Shown in pieces: positions 45,930 through 55,688 of a stretch of DNA of 64,000 bases. Numbering within the stretch: the first letter of the stretch is position 1; each line of letters opens with the position of its first letter. Under the pieces are notes generated by a model. That model had not been told where the DNA came from, made no database searches, and was given only the letters and a program-made list of their open reading frames with translations. This DNA comes from Limnephilus marmoratus (Eukaryota; Arthropoda; Insecta; Trichoptera; Limnephilidae), in NCBI GenBank assembly GCA_917880885.1, contig OU862908.1:54395819-54459818 (forward strand), given 5' to 3'. The translations under genes were made by a program, and so were the position numbers.

Positions 45930-46093
45930 CGTAATTTATTTTTGGGTGTTATGCCGTGTTGCGCTACCTCCTTCTTTAGCCAACGTTTTGAACACATCTG
46001 CTCTGATGATGGACACTGTAACGCTGTTCGAAACGTTGGCTAAAGGAGGAGGTGGCACAACATTGCATAACATCCCAAAAATAAATAACGGAA
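45930..46093. repeat. Foldback element family 1, copy 2 (shortened)
   Basis: Outer arms TTTTTGGGTGTTATGCCGTG and the related complement near 46060-46090 match the copy at 892-1111. The left arm is truncated after GCCAACGTTTTGAAC. The right arm keeps CTGATGA (46003-46009), stem GGACA/TGTTC, GAAAC (46030-46034), then GTT. The outer pairing CTTTAGCCAACG/CGTTGGCTAAAG is perfect. Confidence 0.82.
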
Positions 46094-46180
46094 ATGCTTT
46101 TGGCCGTAAAAATCTAAATTCAAACCATCTGTCAAGGTTTAAAAAAAACAAATTGCCAAAAAAAGACGCAATCGCAATTT

Positions 46181-46596
46181 GACGACCTCCGTAGTCCAGT
46201 GGGTAAGACTCTTGACTCACAGTCCGGAGGTCGCGGGTTAAAACCCGGCATGCGCAAATAAATTTTATTTGATTAATTTGTGTTATTTCACAATTTATTC
46301 ATTAAAAATAATACATAGTATATTTGCGGCATGTTCCAGAACGGAAGATACTATCAGTATCGCCCTGGTGTAAGACCACCATTCAGAATTGAAACGTTGC
46401 TTGAAAATGGCTTTAGCCGTGTTTGGTGACCAGATCTGAATAGCAAGGTACTTCCAAACCTTCCTCTTCCCCACCTCCTTCCCCTCCCCACTACCTTCAG
46501 CCTCACAACATACCCCAATTGGGGATGCCATAGTCTCACTGGCTCCAGACGGGAGCAGTTGAGATTCTTGTACGGTTATTCACTGTAAAAAAAAAA
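46181..46596 (+). mobile_element. tRNA-derived SINE (family 1), copy 2, full length
   Basis: Head: A-box-like TAGTCCAGTGGG (46192-46203) and B-box-like GGGTTAAAACCC (46235-46246), so the tRNA relationship is clear. The body is shared with 436-830. The tail is a run of As at 46587-46596. It is not a tRNA gene: no acceptor stem closes and the sequence continues into the SINE body. A minus-strand 61-78 codon frame in it is spurious. Confidence 0.88.
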
Positions 46597-47985
46597 TCAA
46601 ACGTACTTTTCTCGGTTTTCTGTGTTGTACGTTAATACTGCGTGAAAATTTTCAGAACTTTTAATTTTAAGTGTCATTTTCAAAATCGGAACTGCTTAGG
46701 TATGTGAAAAATAATTCGGACAAGCCATAAAGTAGGTACCTACCTGCCTGTATGCAATGACACACTATAACAGAAACAATTTTTAAAATTTCGTTTTCAA
46801 AATTTAAATTGCAATATCCAGTGATTTTTCATGGATCTGGCAAGAATTAAATAAGGCAATTCTTGTAGTTCATAATGAAACAATATTAGTAAAGTTTTAA
46901 GTAAGTTTGTTTAATTGCTATATATTAATAAATGAACAATTATCAATAGAATGTCGTTTTTAACATAATGCTTATAATGAAGTAAAATAATTTTAAATTT
47001 TCTGCATTCCTATCATGAAAACGAGGCATTTCTGGTATTTTATAAGTAATTAACCCACTCAACCCCTCCGATAATCCCTCTCGGAACGTGAAACGGATAC
47101 GTAATAATTCTGCGGAGCCGTAACCATTTGCAGCCAGGCTGTGGAAATTAAGAATTTACGGCACTTGAAAACAAGGACCCGACGTTCTTACGAGGGTTTG
47201 AGAGTTTTTGAATCGAATTACGAAGAAATTTGAAGAAGAATTTAAAGAACTCTCAAGATTAACATAACTTTTGCTACACCATTTCAAATCGCTTAGTTTT
47301 AGCGGTTTTTTTGAACTTGTAGAAAAATTTTCGGATGACATCTAGAGAAAAGTATGCGAAAAATATTTGTGCATGTCATAAAATCGATTTTGAAAAAATG
47401 TATTTCATGTTGAAATAAGTATTGATAAGCAGTTTTCTTTATAATGTCAGTATTTTACCAGGGCGCTACAGAAAGTAAAGTAAACTGGAACTTGCCACAA
47501 AAATAATATGCGCATGGTGTTAGAGGACCTACTTGACTTACTCCTGACTTTATTTGGACTTAAAAATAAATGAAATTTCGGTCTGTGGTAAAAACTCACC
47601 ACTGGTATTTAATCACTGGTCACTTAAACCCAACCCTAATTGTACAATACCTATCGAGTTAAAAAAACACATCGAAAATGTCACCAGACACCAAAATTCA
47701 ATTTATATTTCTTACTCCAAATACTATCAAGAATCACTTGTTAATGTAAACCCCTGCACTTTGTCCATTATTTTGAACAAATAAATCATAAAATTGCACA
47801 AATTAATTTTAAAAAATTGCGTACTCCAGTATTTGAACCCGCACCCGCCGGATTGAAGTTACCATGGATTGAAACCACCCAACAGCGGAAGTGTCTAAAT
47901 CTGATTTTATCTAGAAAACTTACCATCACCAGTAGATATATCTAAATTTTAGATGCCACTACTTGTGTAATAATCTATCTATCTA
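46597..47985. other. AT-rich intergenic sequence
   Basis: No gene or repeat recognised. Ends with a (TATC)n microsatellite at about 47974-47990 abutting the Helitron. Confidence 0.5.
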
Positions 47986-48337
47986 TCTATATAAATTAAA
48001 TGAATCGCCGAAATGTATGTACGTGCATAACTTCCGTACGACAGCACCAAATTGGATAATTCTTTTTTTGTGGTGTTCGTTATTGTCAGGACAAGATTTG
48101 TATAAAACTACTGGTGAGCTCTGGCATATGAAACTTGTAAAAAAAATTGTAATAGATGGCACGCGAGCTGTTTGAAAACTGAATGTACCGGGACTGAATG
48201 TATGGATTGCGGGAGGGGAGAGGAAGGAGAGGAACTCGGGTAGGGGGTTTGCAGCAGGGGAAGGGAACCGACGAATGAGAAAGGACATGCAATTTCATTA
48301 TTAAATGGCATAGCAACGCATGCCGGGAATCAGCTAG
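47986..48337 (+). mobile_element. Non-autonomous Helitron
   Basis: Starts TCTATATAAATTAAATGAAT after an A and ends CAGCTAG before a T, the TC...CTAG ends and A/T target of Helitrons. A hairpin GGCAT-AGCAACGC-ATGCC (48307-48324) lies 13 bases from the 3' end, as the family requires. 352 bp with no Rep/helicase coding sequence, so it depends on an autonomous partner. Because of the upstream TATC repeats the start could also lie 4-12 bases earlier. The 101-codon minus frame across it is not a gene. Confidence 0.85.
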
Positions 48338-48761
48338 TTATTTCATAATTTTCTATATTTTATAAGATCGTACCTACCCATTTATTATTAGTAAAACCGG
48401 TTCTGTGCCATAAGCTATTTTTTTACTAACAATCTATTCAGAACAAACGAACAAAAATAATAAATAGCCTTATGAATGGAAGATTCCTCATTTTTGCGAG
48501 AGAAGGTTGAAAAACATCGCAATGCCATTAGCAGTACTCAAGCTAGTTCAGAGTTATGAATTATCGTTCGTGCAGTTTTGTGGGGAATGCAAAATATAAA
48601 TAAACCCAAAAGGGAAACGAAAAACTGAAATTACATTGGCATCGTTGAGAGAGGAAATATGAATCACTGTCCAAGAATAATAATTTTGCATAGTATTGAA
48701 TACACAAACGAATTATTCTACCTGTTTAACATTCCACAAAATCAAATTCTGTGTTCTTATT
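48338..48761. other. AT-rich intergenic sequence
   Basis: No feature recognised. Confidence 0.55.
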
Positions 48762-49055
48762 TAAGCTAAGCGTCCACCTTTCGGCATCGTACGCATCAAA
48801 CGCATCGCATAAAACGGATCGTTGTATCCTTTGTATAGAAAGTCACACAAGTGCGTCCACTAATCCGCATCGTACGGATCGTCGCTCGAATCTGCTCATC
48901 GTTTCGACCGGATATACTTGGTCGAAGGCTCATCGGCAATTCCGATGCCGTTGCTTCGAGGGGCAACTTTTGCGATGCGTGCCGATGACGTCATTCGGAA
49001 TGCCGGTCAGGTGGACGCACCCCGCGTGCTGTTTAATTATAATAAATTCCTTACC

Positions 49056-49310
49056 TTAAACACACAGCAAGCCTTTCTTCTGGTCATATAGCCTCCCTGT
49101 ATTTTGTATCCTGTCTTAATAAATGTGGTTTCAGAATGTCAACAAGAAAAGTGAATTTAGTTTGAGACATACGAAAATATTGGAAGAACTTGGCGTCATC
49201 GTATAACAAATCAGGAAATAGTTGGTGAAAATCTCATTTTTGTGATCTTTTCTTGAATACGTCGTGTGTCCAGATTTTATGTTTCCTTTTTTAGATTTTT
49301 TTGCATTTTT
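49056..49310 (-). pseudogene. Harbinger-like transposase fragment (after the LINE)
   Basis: On the minus strand the frame reads WTHDVFKKRSQK, stop, DFHQLFPDLLYDDAKFFQYF, then RMSQTKFTFLVDILKPHLLR, QDTKYREAI, stop, PEERLAVCLR. This is the N-terminal part of PIF/Harbinger transposases (the E-F-H-x-L-F-P and F-F-x-Y-F-R-M blocks). It ends at AAG/GTAAGG, after which the rest of the transposase, including the DDE domain, is absent and the 3' terminal region follows. Two stops show decay. Confidence 0.82.
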
Positions 49311-49402
49311 CAATTCAATTCAATTCAATTTATTTATTCTTTCAAAAACATTACAAAATTTAAAATTTTAATGCGTTTTTTAAATATATTTGTAACAGTA
49401 TT

Positions 49403-49889
49403 TGTTCATGCACGGGGCATGGGGATGAGAGTAACCTTGCGGATACCCTTGCTAAGACGCTAATGGATTTCGTTGAGTTATGCCCAACCACCAAACAAGA
49501 AAGGTATATCACAATTAAGTGGTACTCACGGTAGTTGTCTTCTAGCTTGGTGACAGTCATAGATGTCCATAGCGCTCGATATTGTTCTATTTGATAGATA
49601 GAACTTCGGTAAAGTTTGAGTCACGAGTTCACACAAAATATACGAAAGAATACGGTAGGATTTATACTTTGTGTGACGATATGATGAATAACACTTCGGC
49701 TCGGTGCGAAATGTCACTATACGGTCGGGGGTTAGCAACGGACTGACTTGTTGACGATAAAGCGCTTGTCACTTGTTGACCGTGTAGTCAGGCACCCTTA
49801 TTGTGCGGAATTCCCAAGTCTGGGTTCCTGTCGATCTCGTATGACAATCGGAGCACAAAACGAAAGAAATCCATCGACGTTATGAAACA
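49403..49889 (-). repeat. 3' LTR of BEL element C
   Basis: 487 bp, uninterrupted. In plus orientation it reads TGTTCATGCACGGGGCATGG ... TTATGAAACA. Confidence 0.93.
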
Positions 49890-50402
49890 TTCCGCCCACC
49901 AAAATACAGCAAATTGTATTTTAAAGAAAAGTTGAACGTTAAGCGAAACGCAGAATGCCATGAAATGTAACGTCGATGAAAAGAAGGTGAAGCAGAAGAA
50001 CTAGTTTTAAACGATAACTAGATGTAGATAAACTAGACGAAAAGAAACTAAATGATAGGATTAACATAGACGTAAAAAGAATAAAACAAACCGCGAAACG
50101 ATGATGATTAGTCACATTGCCTAGGCAATGGACACGATTAGGTGAATGGTCTTAGATTAGAGAAGATCCATTCAAAGTATGAAGCGTAACGATAGCACAA
50201 GATTTTTAATAATGATTCTAATCACTTGCTCCGTAGAGAGTGATGTCCAATGTTTGGTTAAAGATAGAATACGAATTTCGAAATGATAAGTAGAAAATCC
50301 GAACGACGAGAGGCTTTGTTATGAAAGTTGTGTACGAATAGATAACAGTAAGCAGTAAGACGTTGGAGTTTCCGAATACGATATAATTTGTTTAATAAAA
50401 GT
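49890..50402 (-). other. BEL C 3' region
   Basis: Between the end of the gag-pol frame and the 3' LTR. No integrase homology and no open frame of note. It is where integrase would be in a complete element. Confidence 0.65.
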
Positions 50403-53099
50403 TTAGCAGAATATATCATGTTGGACTAATGACGATTGAACTCGTTCTTCAGCGTGGAGTTCAGTTTTGTTAAAATGGCCATCTGAGATGGGCCAAGAGT
50501 CGTTTGGCTGGACAAACCCGGAGGGCTCCGCCCACCATAATACGTTACGGATAAGAACGGCCTGAGAATGGCCACGTGAAGCGATATCCGATGGATTATC
50601 AACCGATGATGCTTGACGCCGATGATTAGATGCGATAACTGTCAAGAGCGATAATTGGTCGGTGTAACGATTCCCGTAACGAGTATCATCGGGTGAAGCA
50701 TCCGGTGGCCTCCACTTCCATCCCAATACCCTGAGAGTAAGAAAATGATCAACATTCTTGAAGATTACATCAGTGAGATAGTAGCCCGGCGGTAAGTTTC
50801 GGTAGGCGCGAAGTTTTGGTTTGCTACAATCCGACTTCTGCAGTTCAAGTTGACCTCGTTTGGTATGTTCGATAACTTCGGATTGCGTTTGTTGAGCTTG
50901 TTCCACACTGGAACAGCCGACGACGATTGAATCGATATTTGAATCCGAAGTGATCGCGTATCGTGTGAGTGATAATTCGTAACCATTATTTTCTGTCAAC
51001 GATCTGACAATACGGTAGGACAGAATAAAGGCAGAGATATCAGAAGTCACAGGGTGTAATGGGTAATCCGGGGTAGATTCCGATAATTGATGACGCCAAA
51101 ATATTCTTTGGAACGCGTGATTTGGCTCTTGTGGGCATATTTGGCGATACATTTGCCGTACTTCAGCAATGAACACCACAGACGGCGAACGAAAGTTTTG
51201 CAGAAGTTCAGCAATGTTTGTTTGAAGCTTGGGAACGATAAGGAAGGCATCATTTGACGATGATTCATTAACCTCCGTCACCGAGGCATCGAAGACAATT
51301 CGCAAAGTAGTGGTAACGGTGCCCGGACGAAGAATGTAATGACGAAGTATGTGATGCATTTCCTTGAGTAAATCTTTTTCAGGAACACGTGTCATGTGAC
51401 CACTGTGCAAGTAGTCAGTCATGAAAGCGAAGTACGGTTCACGTAAACTGAGCTTTACTGTCGGTTTACGTTCGATTGAAAGGATGATGCGCGAAGAGAC
51501 TTCGCGCGAACCTGGGAAAGCGATATCCTTATCCTTTTCGCCAAAAGGTAAGGCTACGATGAATTGTCCCGAAGGGTCACGTGAGTGATTAGTGTGATGG
51601 ACCTGCTCATCACGTTGTTCTTCAGGAGTGAGATGTGAAGACTGAGGGAATGTGTCAAACTCTCTCAGTTTCTTGACCTTTTCAGAAAGACGGTACTGGT
51701 TGGTTTCGATAAATTGACTAGAAAAGTCACGTGAGCGATAAATGCGATACACTTGGTCACGACGTTGTTTAGTGGGCTGTGAAGACTGAGGAAATATGTC
51801 CAACTCCCTCAGTCTCTTGACTTCTTCTGGAAGACGATACTGGTTGGTTTCGATGAAGGAGTTTGTTTGACGATCGGTAGTAAAACCAACCGAATCCAGA
51901 GGAAGCCAACCGAATGGTGAATTGATAGCTGAAGGCTGGTGAAGATCACCCGTTAATTGGGGTCTCGATAAAGATGGCAAGATCTCAACATCTCGAAGTA
52001 GGTCAGTCGCTCCTGTGTCAGTTGTCAGTTTGTGATAGTCAGAGTCGGCATGAAGTATGTCTTGGAACAGATGACAAGATAACTGGTCGAATTGAATCGT
52101 TGGCGATGGAAGTAACTTCGTGTTGAAGGTAGTTTGTCCCTTAACATCGACATCGAAATTAGTGACGCCTGACGCGGTTGTAGAAGATTGGCCTAAGCCA
52201 CGGATTTTCTGAGAGCTGACTGGACACTCGGCAGTGCGATTGGATATGAAGTGTGCTTGACTGTCTGAATCGGTCAACCCACGAAACGTTTGAAAACTGC
52301 CGGAGGGATCACGATTGCTAATATGAGCAGTAGGCAAACGTACGATGGATCTGTCACCGAAGTTAATGAGGAAAAGAACTGGAGGATCTGAAATAGAAGC
52401 TCCTTGAATGGCAAACGTGGTAGGTCGTTGGTACTCCTCTTCAGCAGAAATGTTGTCTTCCCTATGAAGAAGAGTGTGGTGCTTACGATGACATTTCTGA
52501 CAATCAAACACAGATTTGCAATTCGTGAGAGAATGAGAAGGCGTGAGACAATTCAGACACCAACGGTGGGCCTTGGCGTATTGAGCACGTTCCTGAACCG
52601 ATTTGAGTGCAAATGATTTGCACTTAGCGATATGGTGAATACCCTTGCAAAACGCGCACTTTGAAGTGAACGCAGTCAAGGACCCTTTGATTTCAGGTTT
52701 TGCCTTATTCATGTCACAAGTAAATGATGACGTTTGTTTTATGACAGCTTGATCATGAAATGTTGAAAAGTTTTGGTTTGGTACGATAATGTTCGCGGGC
52801 TCCGATTCGAAAGATTGATTCGTTAATTCCTTGTGAATTACGACGATTTTGAAATAAACATTATCAAAAGCTACGCGAACTTGATTTTCAATGTCCTTGT
52901 TTGCCTCATCTAAAGCTAATATATCAGCGTGAACGGTTTCAAAATCATTAACAATTTTTTGCAACTTCGTTTAATACGCTAAAAATAATGGATAATTGGT
53001 TGCATCTTGCAAAACGCTTTGACCGACCTCATACACCTTGTTTATTCTGCTGATGGCAACGTTCCGTCTTCTACGCAAGCCTTGTAAAGTACTAGACAT
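50403..53099 (-). pseudogene. BEL C gag-pol frame, RT active site altered, integrase missing
   Basis: Starts at ATG 53099 (MSSTLQGLRRRRNVAISRIN); one in-frame TAA at 52971-52973 (codon 43) precedes a frame that stays open for 853 codons to 50403. Three zinc knuckles (CAFCKGIHHIAKC, CLNCLTPSHSLTNC, CQKCHRKHHTLLH) fit BEL/Pao Gag. A linker segment is duplicated: QFIETNQYRLSEKVKKLREF and SFIETNQYRLPEEVKRLREL. RT homology is clear (TTTLRIVFDAS, PKLQTNIAELLQNF, VRQMYRQI, AFQRIFWRH), but motif A reads FIAEV where TADV is normal and the usual Y-V-D-D box is SNIDS. RNase H is largely lost (only DNPSDIASRGHS remains) and integrase is absent. It cannot encode an active RT as read; Gag function is possible. 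Confidence 0.88.
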
Positions 53100-53361
53100 T
53101 TTTTTAAATAAACAAATGTACTAACGAAATAAACAGGAAAACTTTATGAATTAAAAAATAGAATTCGATATAATTTAAATACCCGGTAAGTCGTAAATAA
53201 TTAAGAACTGTAACCGAATTCTACGATTTATTGTTTGAAATTCGTTCTTCAAAATGACATTTCAATTCACGTAATATTTCATAGCATTCTTTCGTTTTGT
53301 CAATGAAAGAATTTATTATAAGAATTTATTATCTAAAGGTTCGCTGGTCTCGGCACCAAAA

Positions 53362-53534
53362 TGTTCATGCACGGGGCATGGGGATGAGAGTAACCTTGCG
53401 GATACCCTTGCTAAGACGCTAATGGATTTCGTTGAGTTATGCCCAACCACCAAACAAGAAAGGTATATCACAATTAAGTGGTACTCACGGTAGTTGTCTT
53501 CTAGCTTGGTGACAGTCATAGATGTCCATAGCGC
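53362..53534 (-). repeat. 5' LTR of BEL C, part 1
   Basis: First 173 bp (plus orientation) of the LTR, matching 49403-49575. Ends in CATAGCGC, the target duplication of the P-like element. Confidence 0.92.
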
Positions 53535-53937
53535 CAATGACGTTATATAAAATAAATAGACTCGTTATAGTCTCACATACTCACAATATAATGTGGAAAG
53601 TAAGGAACACTCTTTTGTTTTCAGCGATTTTCAATAATTTCTCAATTCAAAAGTTTATTCCTGTGTGATAAAGATAGACAATCAAATAATGTGTATGTAT
53701 GAATGGCACGGATACATTAGCGGGCGGCGTATTAATTTCTTTGCCGAATACTGCTTTCACATCACGGGTGTGACTGAGATAACAAGATACTCTCACTCGG
53801 TTACACTACGCACAGGGGAGGGTAAAGGCGGGTAAAACAAGACACACGGGCAAATATTTTTTATTATAATTATATGAGTTATCATTAGTAATACAATATT
53901 GGTACTATTATAGTAGTATTGTTAAAAACATATTTTA

Positions 53938-54160
53938 TTATACAGTACAGGTCATAGGTTCAAATGAGTATACAAATCTATTTACAATTTTCATCAACGA
54001 CATTATAAAACGCTTTCCTTTGACCGTGGTATGTAAATCGTCTTTATTGAAATGAACTGAACATATTGTGCTGTAAAGCGAAGGTGTCCAATCATGTTCG
54101 CATCTTTGAATGCGAACAACAGTGGTCCATTTCTGTCGTCGTAGTTGATCACGGGGAAAC
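53938..54160 (-). CDS. THAP protein of P-like element, exon 2
   Basis: Acceptor TTTTAG at 54161-54166. The phase fits exon 1 (two bases plus one). Reads FPRDQLRRQKWTTVVRIQRC, then EHDWTPSLYSTICSVHFNKD DL, giving the FP, W and C-x2-H elements of the THAP fold, and stops at 53938 about 30 codons after the domain. The spliced product would be about 100 residues: a DNA-binding domain with no transposase catalytic region. Known: in the Drosophila P system, truncated products that keep this domain act as repressors. Function here is inference. Confidence 0.75.
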
Positions 54161-54602
54161 CTAAAATTCATATTTGATAAGTCATAATAAATTTATATTG
54201 AATTAATTGTCATTTTACGTTTATAAAGTCACAGCGTAAATTATAATTATTAATAGCTTAACTACAACTAGCGTGTTTACGTATATTAAATTATAGTGTC
54301 TTGTCATTGTCAGCAAGGAAGCTCGGTTCGAGCGTTATGAGTTATGACAATTCAAACATAATTAAATTAATTAACGATTTACCCTGTGTACGTTTTACCC
54401 CATCTTTCCCAATAGAAGAAAACTTGTGCGGGACGCTGTGTGAACCGACCTACTGTTAGCAGGTTGTCTTTGTTATACTCGTTACTTTTTGATGTAACGT
54501 TCTCTGTCTCGTAATGACGTGTAAAACCGCGAGCGGGAAACATGAAAATTTATTGTTATATTTATAATAATCGATAATATTAAGTAATTTGCGTGTACTT
54601 AC

Positions 54603-54679
54603 AAATGAAGTGTTATTCCTTCGCCTTTACTATTATTTGCAGTGTAATTGAAACATTTTCTCATCACACAGGAGGGCAT
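54603..54679 (-). CDS. THAP protein of P-like element, exon 1
   Basis: ATG at 54679. 25 codons plus two bases: MPSCVMRKCFNYTANNSKGE then GITLHF, ending at a consensus donor GTAAGT (54597-54602). M-P-x-x-C-x4-C is the start of THAP zinc-finger domains and supplies the first two zinc ligands. Too short for an ordinary frame search. It joins exon 2 in frame across a 442-bp intron. Confidence 0.75.
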
Positions 54680-54866
54680 TTTGACACTTTTTAAAATGCA
54701 ATCTACTTACTGGTAAGTACTGGTAAGACGCAACCTTACTCGATGCGTAGCAGTTTAGTACTAAAGTACTAGATATCGAGACCGGTACAATTGTCTTGCG
54801 ATTGTCTTCCCACTTTGAGATTTCTACCCCTCGTCTAATATAGTATATAACGTCATTGCATAGCGC

Positions 54867-55180
54867 TCGATATTGTTCTATTTGATAGTTAGAACTTCGG
54901 TAAAGTTTGAGTCACGAGTTCACACAAAATATACGAAAAAATACGGTAGGATTTATACTTTGTGTGACGATATGATGAATAACACTTCGGCTCGGTGCGA
55001 AATGTCACTATACGGTCGGGGGTTAGCAACGGACTGACTTGTTGACGATAAAGCGCTTGTCACTTGTTGACCGTGTAGTCAGGCACCCTTATTGTGCGGA
55101 ATTCCCAAGTCTGGGTTCCTGCCGATCTCGTATGACAATCGGAGCACAAAACGAAAGAAATCCATCGGCGTTATGAAACA
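54867..55180 (-). repeat. 5' LTR of BEL C, part 2
   Basis: Remaining 314 bp of the LTR, matching 49576-49889 with four differences. Followed by GTATT (55181-55185). Confidence 0.92.
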
Positions 55181-55222
55181 GTATTACATTAAACATAAAT
55201 ATAAACGGTAGGCAAAAAAAAA

Positions 55223-55669
55223 CTATATAAGCATCAATTGGGCTTGCCTTTTAAAGGCAGCTTCACTGACGCTAAATATGTCGATATCCAAATTAATTCT
55301 GTTCAACAGCAAGATTGCTTTCCCGACCGGCATGACCATTGGCAAGTTAGTCCTGCAGGCCGGAAGATAGAACAGCCTATGCTGTCGATGGCGAAGATAA
55401 TCATCGAGAACATAAAAATTAATGTTCTCCAAGATAGCTGAGTTTTCAAACCATCCGCGAATCAATCTGAAGAAATGCGTAGCAAAGTTTACATCCCTTC
55501 TGACACGTAGATGGTTCATTCCGAGCATACCCAAAAGAAAGTCGGTAAGATAGAGCCACGGGTAATAGCCGTACTCCCTCATGTACAGAAATCTCAGAAT
55601 TTTTTTCTGAACTCTCTCCAACATAGACTTCGGGCGTCCATCGTATACCGGTAATACCACGTATGACAC
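55223..55669 (-). pseudogene. LINE ORF2 C-terminal fragment
   Basis: Starts inside the region that normally follows the RT (SYVVLPVYDGRPKSMLERVQ, then KKILRFLYMREYGYYPWLYL) and runs to a stop at 55223. Compared with the family, about 100-150 codons between the RT and this segment are missing, so the LINE suffered an internal deletion around 55670-55690. Confidence 0.78.
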
Positions 55670-55688
55670 GCCCTAGTGAATGACAAAA

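Larger units (their letters stand above)
53535..54858 (-). mobile_element. P-like DNA transposon derivative with THAP domain
   Basis: 1,324 bp in the BEL C LTR, flanked by CATAGCGC on both sides (53527-53534 and 54859-54866). Terminal inverted repeats are CAATGACGTTATATA, then diverge. An 8-bp duplication, short TIRs and a THAP coding sequence together point to the P superfamily; hAT also makes 8-bp duplications but lacks THAP. The catalytic part of the transposase is absent, so the copy is non-autonomous. Confidence 0.85.
49403..55180 (-). mobile_element. BEL/Pao LTR retrotransposon C (minus strand)
   Basis: 487-bp LTRs: 49403-49889 (3' LTR) and 53362-53534 plus 54867-55180 (5' LTR, split by the P-like element). 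GTATT duplicated at 49398-49402 and 55181-55185. On the minus strand the 5' LTR is followed by TGGTGCCGAGACCAGC (primer-binding site, about 53343-53358), and the 3' LTR is preceded by purine-rich GGTGGGCGGAA. I saw four LTR differences in the 314-bp part and none in the rest, so it is fairly young. The internal 3.5 kb holds one gag-pol frame without integrase. Confidence 0.93.

Noticed and set aside
46181..46256. tRNA gene
   Set aside because: Has A and B boxes but no closing acceptor stem and runs into a SINE body with a poly-A tail.
47983..48288. 101-codon minus-strand frame
   Set aside because: Falls inside the Helitron and has no Rep or helicase motif.
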